Source: JAVVPO01 sp036655715 (lineage in GTDB: Bacteria > Bacillota > Clostridia > Lachnospirales > Cellulosilyticaceae). Taken from it: 31,521 nt of DNA. Below the pieces are notes generated by a model. It did no database searches. It worked only from the letters and a program-made list of their open reading frames with translations, and was not told where the DNA came from. The translations under genes were made by a program, and so were the position numbers. Below, piece by piece: positions 1 to 8,356 of this stretch (within the stretch, counting starts at the first letter, position 1; the number at the start of each line of letters is the position of its first letter). Where the stretch lies: NCBI GenBank assembly GCA_036655715.1, contig JAVVPO010000021.1:1-31521 (forward strand), given 5' to 3'.

Positions 1-84
1 CTTTGCCCTCATGCAAACTTTGCCATCTATAAAATAGTACAAATTTTACTCTCATATTTCGTCAGAAAAATAATAATATTATGT

Positions 85-121
85 TTTACATTTTCAATTC
101 AGAATGATAAGATATTAACAA
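85..121 (+). promoter_or_regulatory. Likely promoter with Rex-like operator for the alcohol dehydrogenase
   Basis: A -35 TTTACA (85-90), a 17-base spacer and a -10 TAAGAT (108-113) form a plausible sigma-A promoter. Overlapping the -10 is ATGATAA-GATA-TTAACAA (104-121). It matches the redox-repressor Rex consensus TTGTTAA-N4-TTAACAA at 7/7 positions in the right half and 5/7 in the left. Alcohol dehydrogenases are standard Rex targets in Clostridia, so repression at low NADH/NAD+ is a reasonable inference, but this single site is not proof. Confidence 0.45.
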
Positions 122-149
122 ATAAAAGTTTTATAAGGGGGATTTAAAA

Positions 150-1325
150 ATGGCAAGATTTACATTACCTAGAGATTTATATTACGGAAAAGGTACAATA
201 GAGGTTTTAAAAACACTAAAAGGTTCTAAAGCCATGGTTGTTATCGGTGGCGGTTCTATGAAGCGTTTTGGTTTTTTAGATAGTGTTGTAGACAATCTTA
301 AAGAAGCTGGTATGGAAGTACAATTATTTGAAAATGTTGAACCAGATCCATCTGTAGAAACTGTTATGGCAGGAGCTGCTGCTATGAGAGAGTTTGAACC
401 TGACTGGATTGTATCCATCGGTGGCGGTTCCCCTATCGATGCTGCAAAGGCAATGTGGGTATTTTATGAGTATCCAGATACAACATTTGAACAAGTTATC
501 CAGCCGTTCTCATTCCCAGAACTTAGACAAAAAGCTAGATTCGTAGCTATTCCATCTACTTCAGGTACAGCTACAGAAGTTACTGCTTTCTCTGTTATCA
601 CAGATTATGCAACAGGTATCAAGTACCCATTAGCTGACTTTAATATTACACCTGATATTGCTATTTTAGATCCAACACTTGCTGAGACTATGCCTCCATC
701 ACTTACTGCACACACAGGTATGGATGCCATAACACACGCTATTGAAGCTTATGTATCAACACTTCACTCACCATTTACAGATCCACTTGCTTTAAAAGCA
801 ATTGATATGGCATTTACAGAACTTCTTCATTCCTATGAAGGTAGCAAAGAAGCTAGAGAACAAATGCACTATGCACAATGCCTTGCTGGAATGGCCTTTT
901 CCAATGCACTATTAGGAATCGTTCACTCCATGGCACATAAAACAGGTGCTACATTCAGTACAGGACATATTCCACACGGTTGTGCTAATGCTATCTATCT
1001 CCCATACGTTATTCAATATAACGCCAAAGAAGATGCATCAAGATATGCAGAAATCGCAAAATACATAGGTATCACAGGCGATACAGACGAAGAACTCGTA
1101 ACAGGTTTATGTGCAAAAATTAACGAATACAACATCAAACTAAATATTCCAAAAGACCTTCAAACCTTCGGCATAGACGAAGTAGAATTCCTAGAAAAAC
1201 TACCTGAAATCTCCGAAAACGCTATAGGCGACGCATGTACAGGTTCCAATCCAAGAACCATCACATCTAGTCAAATGGCTCAGCTTCTTAAATGCTGTTA
1301 CTACGGTACAGACGTTAACTTCTAA
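150..1325 (+). CDS. Iron-containing alcohol dehydrogenase (group III)
   Basis: This 391-residue protein is full length for the iron-dependent alcohol dehydrogenase family, which interconverts alcohols and aldehydes with NAD(P)H in fermentation. The cofactor-binding GGGS appears at about residues 33-36 and again as GGGSPIDAAK at 91-100. The metal ligands fit the family pattern: D192 and H196 in TGMDAITHAIE, H263 in MAHKTG, and H276 in PHGCAN. The start ATG has a good AGGGGG site 10 bases upstream. It stands alone and is followed by a strong hairpin at 1365-1419. The likely role is ethanol or butanol formation (butanol-dehydrogenase-like), but substrate cannot be told from sequence; 1,3-propanediol or lactaldehyde-type activity is possible. 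Confidence 0.93.
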   Translation: MARFTLPRDLYYGKGTIEVLKTLKGSKAMVVIGGGSMKRFGFLDSVVDNLKEAGMEVQLFENVEPDPSVETVMAGAAAMREFEPDWIVSIGGGSPIDAAKAMWVFYEYPDTTFEQVIQPFSFPELRQKARFVAIPSTSGTATEVTAFSVITDYATGIKYPLADFNITPDIAILDPTLAETMPPSLTAHTGMDAITHAIEAYVSTLHSPFTDPLALKAIDMAFTELLHSYEGSKEAREQMHYAQCLAGMAFSNALLGIVHSMAHKTGATFSTGHIPHGCANAIYLPYVIQYNAKEDASRYAEIAKYIGITGDTDEELVTGLCAKINEYNIKLNIPKDLQTFGIDEVEFLEKLPEISENAIGDACTGSNPRTITSSQMAQLLKCCYYGTDVNF

Positions 1326-1364
1326 TCACAATAACCTTACAAAAAACTGTCAAAAAGTTATTTT

Positions 1365-1419
1365 GAAAAAGGAGCAATAATCAGAAGGCTTATCCTTCAC
1401 CGATTATTGCTCCTTTTTC
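1365..1419 (+). terminator. Rho-independent terminator after adh, probably bidirectional
   Basis: Perfect 18-base stem (1365-1382 with 1402-1419). The loop itself contains a GAAGG/CCTTC mini-hairpin. A-rich and T-rich ends on the two sides allow termination in both directions. Confidence 0.85.
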
Positions 1420-1446
1420 GTAGCTGTTCTTAGGATTTCTGTTTGA

Positions 1447-1514
1447 GGTGTGCTCTTTGCCGAGTTAAATCCGTTAGCTAGGAAAAATGGACTTAGACTT
1501 TTACAAAACACACC
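1447..1514 (-). other. Structured intergenic hairpin
   Basis: Nested pairing: outer GGTGTG (1447-1452) with CACACC (1509-1514), and inner TAAATCC (1466-1472) with GGACTTA (1489-1495). The inner pair is complete only on the minus strand, where the mismatch becomes a G-U pair. The apical part reads GTTAGCTAGG. It lies past the terminator of the SPOCS gene; function unknown. It loosely resembles the larger hairpin at 8248-8345. Confidence 0.35.
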
Positions 1515-1517
1515 AAC

Positions 1518-1556
1518 AAAAGAGCAGGCACCCCTTCACTCACAAGGTACCCGCTC
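1518..1556 (-). terminator. Terminator of the SPOCS-LysM gene
   Basis: On the minus strand an 11-base-pair stem (1546-1556 with 1522-1532, two G-U pairs) is followed by TTTT. It sits 8 bases after the stop codon. Confidence 0.75.
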
Positions 1557-1563
1557 CTCTATC

Positions 1564-3132
1564 CTAAAACTTAACTTTTTTTAAAACAATAATCTTTTGT
1601 CCCTGATTTAATATCCCGCTATCCTCAAGTCCATTGATCTCAACAATATCATTAACCGTTGTATTAAAACGCTTTGCAATATCCCATAAGCTATCTCCTT
1701 TTCTTGCTACATACACAGTGATGCTAGGATACTCCCCTAATATTTGTTTGTCCATGTCTACAAGAGCTATATCTTCAAGAATAGATAAATTTTCTCTTGT
1801 ATAAACATTCGCTATATAGTTAAGTACATATTCAATGGTTACTTCACCTCTACCTTGATTAAGCACTTGAATATCTTTAGGCACTACTTTAACATCTAAG
1901 TAAGGCTTCTTATCTATACTTTCTATAGAAAGTTCTTGGTTAAATGGCACCATGGTTATACTTGTTTCTACAGGGTTGATTCCCTCTTTATTAGTGTAAG
2001 TAGTTTTCACCTCTAACATGCCACTAATTGTCAGCTTGTCACCTTGGATATTCTTTTCATCTATCATAGGCTTGATATGTATGTTAAATATTTCGTTATT
2101 CTCTGGTGTTGTATCCTCAAGGCTTATAACTTCTTTCTTAGTACTAGTTACATCTGCTCTAGAAGCTAATGTCATATATTCTTCTACATTCTCTTTGATG
2201 TCCACTCTTTTACCTGGGCAATAAATATCTTCTATAACTTGTTCATTAATCTTATCAAATGTACTATATCTTGCTGTTACAATACATTCTAATTCTATAA
2301 TTCTATCTTCTCCATCATAATCTGGATTAATCTGCATGTTGGTTGGATGTACTTCTAACTCACATTCCCATGCCATTTCATTATCAGCTTTGATACTATC
2401 TGCATTACCAGCAAAAGGTATTCTATTGGTGAATACTTCCACACCATTTTCATTATCTTGTGATTTATAAAGTGTGTCAATTTCCACTACCCCATTGAAT
2501 AGTATTTCATTATCTGTACGTTTGATTTGCTCTTCTCTTACTCTTGTATTAAGACAAAGGATTTCACCTATACTACTTTTTCCTTGTGGAATAGTAATCT
2601 CATCTTTAACAATAATTTTTTCTTCTTTAGTCCCAGATTGTTTTACAATATCAACGTTTTTCATTCTGGTTTGCACAGGTGCATCACTTGTAATATCTGT
2701 TACCATCGTTACTTCTTTTGATTTTGTAGCTCCTGCTCCCATTTCAATAATCGCTTTAACATTAAGCTTTCTTTCATTGAGAATATTCCAGTGCATATGT
2801 TCAATACTATAATCAAACTCTACTCTTTGATCTGGATCTATCCCGTCTATGATGATAAAATCTTCTAGAGGTATACTTCCTCTCATAGTGTATACATCCT
2901 TGTTGTTATCAGCTACATATAAAATAGTTACATCTACTTGCCCTTTATACACGACCCTATCAGGCTGCACATCTACTTGGTCCATATTGATTTTCCCATC
3001 TAAATAGACCACCCTTTGCATATCAGGCTTTCCATCCGGTACAATCATGTCTCTTTCTTTAACGATCTGCGTGTTCTCTCTTTTTGTCATTTCGTTTACA
3101 TCTACATGTGTTTTCATCAGTTCTACTGGCAT
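1564..3132 (-). CDS. SPOCS (DUF3794) and LysM domain sporulation protein
   Basis: This 522-residue protein has three SPOCS/DUF3794 repeats (roughly residues 40-125, 185-275 and 345-440) and a C-terminal LysM module at about 472-517 (RKGDSLWDIAKRFNTTVNDI, then NQGQKIIVL). The SPOCS domain is found almost only in endospore formers, in proteins linked to spore coat or spore-envelope assembly; LysM binds peptidoglycan. There is no signal peptide, which fits a protein made in the mother cell and deposited around the forespore. The start ATG has an AGGGGG site. yabG lies upstream on the same strand but is separated by its own terminator, so the two are probably transcribed independently. The exact molecular role of this family is not established. 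Confidence 0.88.
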   Translation of the reverse strand: MPVELMKTHVDVNEMTKRENTQIVKERDMIVPDGKPDMQRVVYLDGKINMDQVDVQPDRVVYKGQVDVTILYVADNNKDVYTMRGSIPLEDFIIIDGIDPDQRVEFDYSIEHMHWNILNERKLNVKAIIEMGAGATKSKEVTMVTDITSDAPVQTRMKNVDIVKQSGTKEEKIIVKDEITIPQGKSSIGEILCLNTRVREEQIKRTDNEILFNGVVEIDTLYKSQDNENGVEVFTNRIPFAGNADSIKADNEMAWECELEVHPTNMQINPDYDGEDRIIELECIVTARYSTFDKINEQVIEDIYCPGKRVDIKENVEEYMTLASRADVTSTKKEVISLEDTTPENNEIFNIHIKPMIDEKNIQGDKLTISGMLEVKTTYTNKEGINPVETSITMVPFNQELSIESIDKKPYLDVKVVPKDIQVLNQGRGEVTIEYVLNYIANVYTRENLSILEDIALVDMDKQILGEYPSITVYVARKGDSLWDIAKRFNTTVNDIVEINGLEDSGILNQGQKIIVLKKVKF

Positions 3133-3295
3133 TTTTATTTCCCCCTGTTCTTACTATCCTATATACAAATATATGCGTGTAGTACTACAAAATATTACTC
3201 TTCTTACTTAGTTTGAACCTAGTTTGGACTAACTTTTTCTACTTAATATATATTCTTAATCCCTATCCAATATGCTGTTTTCTTAAAAATAATTA

Positions 3296-3327
3296 GAAAA
3301 AGCATAACCTGGCATCGGGTTATGCTT
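3296..3327 (-). terminator. Terminator of yabG
   Basis: Ten-base perfect stem AAGCATAACC (3300-3309) with GGTTATGCTT (3318-3327). Read on the minus strand it is followed by a T tract (complement of the A run at 3297-3301). Confidence 0.85.
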
Positions 3328-3342
3328 CAAAATATATTCTTT

Positions 3343-4305
3343 TTAAATAAATGGCATACTATTGCCTAAGTAATTTCTTAAACCATCGCTGAAAATGGGT
3401 TTCTTTAATTCTTTATCAATCTCCTCATTAGTTAATTTATCTATATTAATATCCTCGCCTTCTTCTTGTAATATGCTAGTATCATTACTGCTTACTACAG
3501 GTCCACCCTTTCTGGCCCTGCCTACTATTTCGAATCCACCTAGCCCCTTAAACTTTGTTATAGTATATCTGAGGGCTTCTTCTATAGATAATATGGTGTG
3601 AAATGGGCAATGGGCAATTCGTTCTACGATAAAAGGAGGATCTAGTGCATGTATAAGTACCCTATTTGGGGATGATGCATAATCGGCTCCTGCGGATAAT
3701 ATTGCTTCAAAGTTAGATTGGCACGCGCCAGCATAGATCACTAATTGCTCGCTGGTCGGCCTAATGCTTCTTGCTTCCGTTACTGCACTGATATAAAACT
3801 TAGAGTTTCTATACTCATTTGTATTCTGTAAGTTGGAATAATTTTTATTTAATGAATCGTGTCCTGTTAAAACTAATATATCCGGCTTATGTCTTTCTAT
3901 TAGCTCCTTTACTTTTTTAGGTTGTTGTGACTCCGATACATTTTCTCCCACGGCATTGACATTAAGAATTTCATAGTACTTCATGCAAAGATTCAGATAG
4001 AAAGCATCGCCATCAATGTGTAATACTTTCCCAGTTTTTCTTAGCATGGGGGCGCCCATACTTTGTAATTCTTGCTCCATTAATATCTTCTTCACGTTAT
4101 CGTCAATTTGTTCCATCACACTATTTTCTTGATTGGTAAATCGCATACCTCCGGCTAATTCTAAATCCTCTATAGGTGCATCGGCTATGATCCTATAGGA
4201 TACTCCCTTGATCCTTGCAACTCCCTTATCATTAATTGCTGTTACCTTAAACAATATATCTCTATTGTAAGATTTTCTTACAACATAATCTCCTATACTT
4301 ATCAC
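3343..4305 (-). CDS. yabG: Sporulation-specific cysteine protease YabG
   Basis: Recognised as YabG, the mother-cell protease that trims spore coat proteins and, in clostridia, pre-germination proteins. It opens with the family's SH3-like segment (ISIGDYVVRKSYNRDILF) and carries the expected LTGHDS histidine (H149) and YAGACQSNFEA cysteine (C195). I prefer the GTG at 4305: the only good Shine-Dalgarno, GGGAGGG, ends 6 bases before it. An in-frame ATG at 4320 lies upstream but would put that ribosome site inside the gene. This gives 320 residues, somewhat longer than the roughly 290 of Bacillus YabG. It sits among other spore-coat genes, and expression late in the mother cell is expected from the family. 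No promoter could be assigned with confidence. Confidence 0.9.
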   Translation of the reverse strand: MISIGDYVVRKSYNRDILFKVTAINDKGVARIKGVSYRIIADAPIEDLELAGGMRFTNQENSVMEQIDDNVKKILMEQELQSMGAPMLRKTGKVLHIDGDAFYLNLCMKYYEILNVNAVGENVSESQQPKKVKELIERHKPDILVLTGHDSLNKNYSNLQNTNEYRNSKFYISAVTEARSIRPTSEQLVIYAGACQSNFEAILSAGADYASSPNRVLIHALDPPFIVERIAHCPFHTILSIEEALRYTITKFKGLGGFEIVGRARKGGPVVSSNDTSILQEEGEDINIDKLTNEEIDKELKKPIFSDGLRNYLGNSMPFI

Positions 4306-4658
4306 GAGGGTCCCTCCCATTATTTTCTCTATATCTCTATGTTTATTAAAACAATGGGAAGTCCTATTACTATTAACTTCTTACTTCGGCGTATTTGTTT
4401 TTCTCTCTCTATACCCGGCTCTATAAAGTACCCTTATGTATCTTATTTACTTCTTTTTTAGACCTGTATTAGGCTCATAGCCTCTATAATTATTTGATGT
4501 CTTTTAAGAACTAAACAATCTACCCTAGAACTTATCTCCTTCTCTATTTTCTTTTGCGGTCTTCTTTTGTCCGCTTCTTTTAATTACTTCTTTCACTTAT
4601 TTCTTTTTATGTACCCCTCTTATCCCCTTCTTCTATATGTTTCTTCTCACTCTTTTTC
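4306..4658. other. Gene-free stretch with strong purine/pyrimidine skew
   Basis: About 350 bases without a credible gene. The plus strand is very rich in C and T, so the minus strand is purine rich, like an untranslated minus-strand RNA. No clear terminator was found after the upstream 4659-5117 gene, so that transcript may read through toward yabG. Confidence 0.4.
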
Positions 4659-5117
4659 CTATCCGCCTTTATCCTCTTCTGATTTCTCAATACTTTCTAT
4701 CTGTATCCTCTCGGCGACTGACGGCTCTCTTATTTTATGTAGTTGCTTTTGGCTTTGTGTTGCTACCATGTGATGTCCTTTGTAATCTAGTGCCAGTCGT
4801 TTGTCTCGACCTACCCGAACTGCCTCTTTCTTATTAAGTACCCATTTGTCTCGCTTGGAATCTACTATCACCACTCGTAACATCTCTAATAGTTTATCTT
4901 GCTCTGTTATCTGATTCTCTTTAAAGATGATTTCCGCTTGTTTCTTAACTTCTTGTTCTTTAAATTCTTCTGCTTTTGGAACCTCTATATAATCCTTCTT
5001 CGCCTGTTCTTTTTTGATAAATGGTTTTTTACACCCTATTATCAGCCCACCTAAAAACGCAATCCCCGTTGCTACTATTGTTAATAATGTACTTTTCATT
5101 CTCCTCATTATCATCAT
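4659..5117 (-). CDS. Uncharacterised small membrane-anchored protein
   Basis: Not a family I recognise. About 150 residues. After several possible Met starts (M1, M2, M4, M7) comes one hydrophobic segment (STLLTIVATGIAFLGGLIIG) followed by Cys-Lys-Lys, then a very charged, Lys/Glu-rich, probably helical tail. The Cys after GGLIIG does not make a convincing lipobox, so a simple N-terminal anchor is more likely. The start is ambiguous because AGAGGGG lies only 2 bases before the first ATG and 10 before the fourth. The position between yabG and the phosphohexomutase gives no functional hint. Confidence 0.6.
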   Translation of the reverse strand: MMIMRRMKSTLLTIVATGIAFLGGLIIGCKKPFIKKEQAKKDYIEVPKAEEFKEQEVKKQAEIIFKENQITEQDKLLEMLRVVIVDSKRDKWVLNKKEAVRVGRDKRLALDYKGHHMVATQSQKQLHKIREPSVAERIQIESIEKSEEDKGG

Positions 5118-5310
5118 TCCCCTCTAACTTACTTATCCTCTACCTTGCTTATTCTCTACCTTACTTATTTTATGTAATAACTTATTCCTTATAGATTATT
5201 CGTGCATACCCTAACTCTTTTTTTCTTTTGCAAACTTATTGCAACTTAGTGCCACTCACTCTCTACACACTTATCCTAGCACTTCTGTAATTATTTGGAA
5301 ATACTGAAGT

Positions 5311-5354
5311 AAAAAATAAGACGCTTCATAAGTATTCTACCTATGAAACGCCTT
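5311..5354 (-). terminator. Terminator of the phosphohexomutase gene
   Basis: A 13-base-pair stem with two G-U pairs on the minus strand (5342-5354 with 5318-5330), followed by a T-rich tract (complement of 5311-5317). Confidence 0.85.
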
Positions 5355-5407
5355 GCTTTTTGCTATGTAACTATTTTTCACTCTAAGGTGCTTTACAGTA
5401 GACTATG

Positions 5408-7135
5408 CTACTCTATCCACTCCTTAAGAAGTTCATTAACCGCTTCTTTAATCCCCATAACCTTCTGATTTGCATCTTCTACACTCTCACCTTTGACACC
5501 AATATAGAATTTAATCTTTGGCTCTGTACCAGATGGTCTTACACAGATCCATGCATTATCATTTAATTCATAATACATAACATCTGATTTTGGTAGATTG
5601 ATGGTTTCTGTTACTCCCTTTTCTACTCTAGTAGAAACTTCGTAGTCACGTACTGCTTCTATAGTATAGTCACCAAGAGTAGTTGGCATCTCAGTTCTTA
5701 GGTTTTTCATAACTGTTTGGATTTTTTCAAGTCCTTCAATCCCTTTTAATGTAATAGCCTGTACATCTTCTTTATAATAGCCATATTTCTCATAAAGAGA
5801 AACTAATGCTTCATAAAGAGTCATTCCTTTATCTTTGTAATACGCTGCCATCTCACAAGCCAGCATACAAGCTACTACTGCATCTTTATCTCTTGCATAA
5901 GTTCCTGCTAGACAACCATAGCTCTCTTCAAACCCAAATGCATAAGTTTTATCGCCATTCTCTTCAAATAATCTTATTTGCTCGCCGATATATTTAAATC
6001 CAGTAAGCACTTCCATAAGCTCGGCGCCATAAGCCTTTGCCATAGGTCTTACCATCTCTGTTGTTACGATAGTCTTGATCACTACACTATTTGGAGCTAA
6101 AATTCCTTTTGCTTGTTTCTGAGAAAGTACATACTCTGTAAGCATTGCCCCTACCATGTTTCCTGTTAAAACAAGGTACTCTCCAGCTTCATCTCTTACA
6201 AGTACACCCACACGGTCTGCATCTGGGTCTGTTCCTATGATAATATCTGCTTCTACTTTTTTAGCAAGGTCAATTGCCATCTTAAAAGCATTTGCATCTT
6301 CTGGATTTGGACTCTTAACAGTAGGGAAATTACCATCTGGTTCTGCTTGTTCTTCTACTATATAGACATTTTTAAATCCTACTTCATCTAAAACACGTCT
6401 AACAGGTACATTACCTGTCCCATGTATTGGTGTATAAACAATCTTGAAGTTATCTGCTACTTTATCAATAACCTCTTGATTAAGTACTTGCTCTTTTACA
6501 TTAGCAATATACTTATCATCCATATCTTGCCCTAGCCAAGTAAGTGTACCATTAACTTTAGCTGCTTCCTCATCTATAATCTTAACCCTATTAAAATCTG
6601 TAATACTATTTACCTCAGCTATAATCATATCATCATAAGGCGCTATAACCTGCGCTCCATCATTACCATACACCTTATACCCATTGTACTCTGGTGGATT
6701 ATGACTTGCAGTAATAACAATCCCCGCGTCACAACCAAGTTCCCTTACTGCAAATGAAAGTTGTGGGACAGCTCTTAAACTTTCAAACAAGTAAGCATGA
6801 ATACCATTAGCTGCAAGAACCAATGCCGCTTCTTTTGAAAAGACATCTGACATATTCCTTGAATCATATGCAATAGCTACTTTAGGTTCACTTATCCCCT
6901 GCTTCTTAATAAAGTTAGCAAGTCCTTGCGTAGCTTTTCTAACGATGTAGATATTCATACGATTAGTTCCAGCCCCAATTACCCCTCTTAAACCAGCTGT
7001 ACCAAATTCGAGTTCTCTATAAAAACGATCCTCGATTTCTTTTTCATCCCCTTTAATCCCCTCAAGTTCTGACTTTATTCCCTGATCAAAATATGTATCT
7101 TGTAACCATTCATTATATTTGTTTTGATAACTCAT
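5408..7135 (-). CDS. Phospho-sugar mutase (alpha-phosphoglucomutase type)
   Basis: This 575-residue alpha-D-phosphohexomutase has all four signature regions: the phosphoserine loop TASHNPPEYNGYK (S144), the Mg2+ loop GTDPDADR (D303, D305, D307), the sugar loop GFEESYGC (near residue 398), and the phosphate-binding RPSGTEPKIKFYI near the C-terminus. Length and order match PgcA-type enzymes of Firmicutes, about 580 residues, which convert glucose-6-phosphate to glucose-1-phosphate for cell-wall glycolipid, polysaccharide and glycogen precursors. Phosphomannomutase activity is also possible in this subfamily. Start ATG with an AGGAG site. It appears to be a single-gene transcript with its own terminator. 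Confidence 0.93.
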   Translation of the reverse strand: MSYQNKYNEWLQDTYFDQGIKSELEGIKGDEKEIEDRFYRELEFGTAGLRGVIGAGTNRMNIYIVRKATQGLANFIKKQGISEPKVAIAYDSRNMSDVFSKEAALVLAANGIHAYLFESLRAVPQLSFAVRELGCDAGIVITASHNPPEYNGYKVYGNDGAQVIAPYDDMIIAEVNSITDFNRVKIIDEEAAKVNGTLTWLGQDMDDKYIANVKEQVLNQEVIDKVADNFKIVYTPIHGTGNVPVRRVLDEVGFKNVYIVEEQAEPDGNFPTVKSPNPEDANAFKMAIDLAKKVEADIIIGTDPDADRVGVLVRDEAGEYLVLTGNMVGAMLTEYVLSQKQAKGILAPNSVVIKTIVTTEMVRPMAKAYGAELMEVLTGFKYIGEQIRLFEENGDKTYAFGFEESYGCLAGTYARDKDAVVACMLACEMAAYYKDKGMTLYEALVSLYEKYGYYKEDVQAITLKGIEGLEKIQTVMKNLRTEMPTTLGDYTIEAVRDYEVSTRVEKGVTETINLPKSDVMYYELNDNAWICVRPSGTEPKIKFYIGVKGESVEDANQKVMGIKEAVNELLKEWIE

Positions 7136-7330
7136 CTCTTCAACTCCTCATCCTTTACTTGAACTTTTTTCCAATTCTCTTTATTATTATAATCAATTTG
7201 GAGAAACTTTTCAATTCATGCTTTTTATATCTTAGTATATCCTGCTTCATCGGCACATCTAACCCCCTTACCAAGTTCCATTCATTATTTTTCGTAGACG
7301 TAGCTAAAGGGTGGGCGGCCTCCCTTCTCA

Positions 7331-7373
7331 TAAAAAAATAACCCATCAGTCTCTTTTTAGACCAACAGGTTAT
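7331..7373 (-). terminator. Terminator of the 7392-8069 gene
   Basis: A 15-base-pair stem with several G-U pairs on the minus strand (7359-7373 with 7338-7352), a 6-base loop and then seven T. A very strong intrinsic terminator. Confidence 0.88.
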
Positions 7374-7391
7374 CCCCATCCATATAAACCT

Positions 7392-8069
7392 CTACCTATT
7401 AATGTCAATCTCTATTCTACCTGACACTTCAGGTAATCCATCAAACTGTATCGCTCCTTGCGTACTTAATACCTTAATGCTATAAATATCTGTCCCAACT
7501 CCTGCAAGTTCAAGTACATCATAAGTGTTTACCAAGTGAATATTATCTAGCTTATTTCCATTTCTGTCTAAAATCAAAGTATTCCCTGTATACTCATAGA
7601 TATTAGATCCTAACTTAACCTCACTTGCAGCCCTATCTATCTCCACATTTCTAAGATCCGTCTTCTTCCAAGCTTGTCCAGCCTTTGCAATACTTACAAG
7701 GTTGTCCTCTGTCGGTTCATAGCTTATTTCCACAATCTCTCCGACATTAATCTCCGCAAGAGGGATAGCCTTTCCCCTTTCATCTTCGACTTGTGTACTT
7801 TTCTTGATAGCCGTAGCTACATATTGTTTTTTTTCTATATCAAAAACACCTATCTGATCATTACTCAGTTCATTCACAACCCCTAATATAACTGAGTTAA
7901 AAGGCACACTCTGCTTTTGTACCGGTATAATTTCTACCACTTGCGTGGCTGCATCCACCTTCTGCTCTGTGAAATACTTTATTCCAATAAACATGAATAT
8001 CATGAGGGTTGTTAGTCCTATGATAGCTGTAATAATCATTGATTTAACAAACAGCTTGTTTCCCTTCAT
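7392..8069 (-). CDS. Uncharacterised single-pass membrane protein
   Basis: 225 residues with an N-terminal membrane segment (about residues 10-33, SMIITAIIGLTTLMIFMFIG) and an extracytoplasmic remainder rich in beta-type sequence. The middle (residues 58-130) alternates short strands such as SVILGVVNEL, IGVFDI and VGEIVEISYE, which could be a small beta-barrel domain. A second such segment follows. No catalytic motif or cysteine stands out. The start ATG has AAGGAG 7 bases upstream. It is followed by its own terminator and preceded on the same strand by the CotS-family gene. A spore-envelope role is possible from the neighbourhood only. Confidence 0.75.
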   Translation of the reverse strand: MKGNKLFVKSMIITAIIGLTTLMIFMFIGIKYFTEQKVDAATQVVEIIPVQKQSVPFNSVILGVVNELSNDQIGVFDIEKKQYVATAIKKSTQVEDERGKAIPLAEINVGEIVEISYEPTEDNLVSIAKAGQAWKKTDLRNVEIDRAASEVKLGSNIYEYTGNTLILDRNGNKLDNIHLVNTYDVLELAGVGTDIYSIKVLSTQGAIQFDGLPEVSGRIEIDINR

Positions 8070-8243
8070 GTTAATTCTCCTTTAGAATTTATTTTATCTC
8101 TATTTTACTCCTTATTATTTATGTCGTCAAACTTTGACTCCCATTTATATTGTATTCTGTATTCCTTTATATGCTTTATATCTTTTATATTCTTTACATC
8201 CCTCTATTCTTATATTCTATCTGGAAGTTTCATAACAACATTT

Positions 8244-8345
8244 GAAAAAGAACACCTTAGTAAACTTTTTAATGATTCTTAGCCATGCTCCCCTAGCGTT
8301 AGCCGATTCATGGCGTTCATTTAAAAAGTAAACTTAGATGTTCTT
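8244..8345 (-). repeat. 98-base conical inverted repeat (MITE-like element or large terminator)
   Basis: The 25-base arms 8248-8272 and 8321-8345 pair with 21 of 25 matches. Pairing resumes inside as ATGA/TCAT and GCCATG (8282-8287) with CATGGC (8309-8314). Read on the minus strand it ends in a T tract, so it could terminate the CotS-family transcript that stops at 8357. Its length is unusual for a plain terminator and fits a small non-autonomous element. No second full copy exists here. Confidence 0.55.
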
Positions 8346-8356
8346 AATTTATTCCC

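Noticed and set aside
4567..4837. Two plus-strand frames of 66-68 codons rich in Phe, Ser and Leu
   Set aside because: They are the complement of the purine-rich minus strand and partly overlap the better-supported minus-strand gene at 4659-5117.
7155..7379. Minus-strand open frame of 74 codons after the 7392-8069 gene
   Set aside because: It starts inside the strong terminator hairpin of that gene and has no ribosome site or protein-like features.
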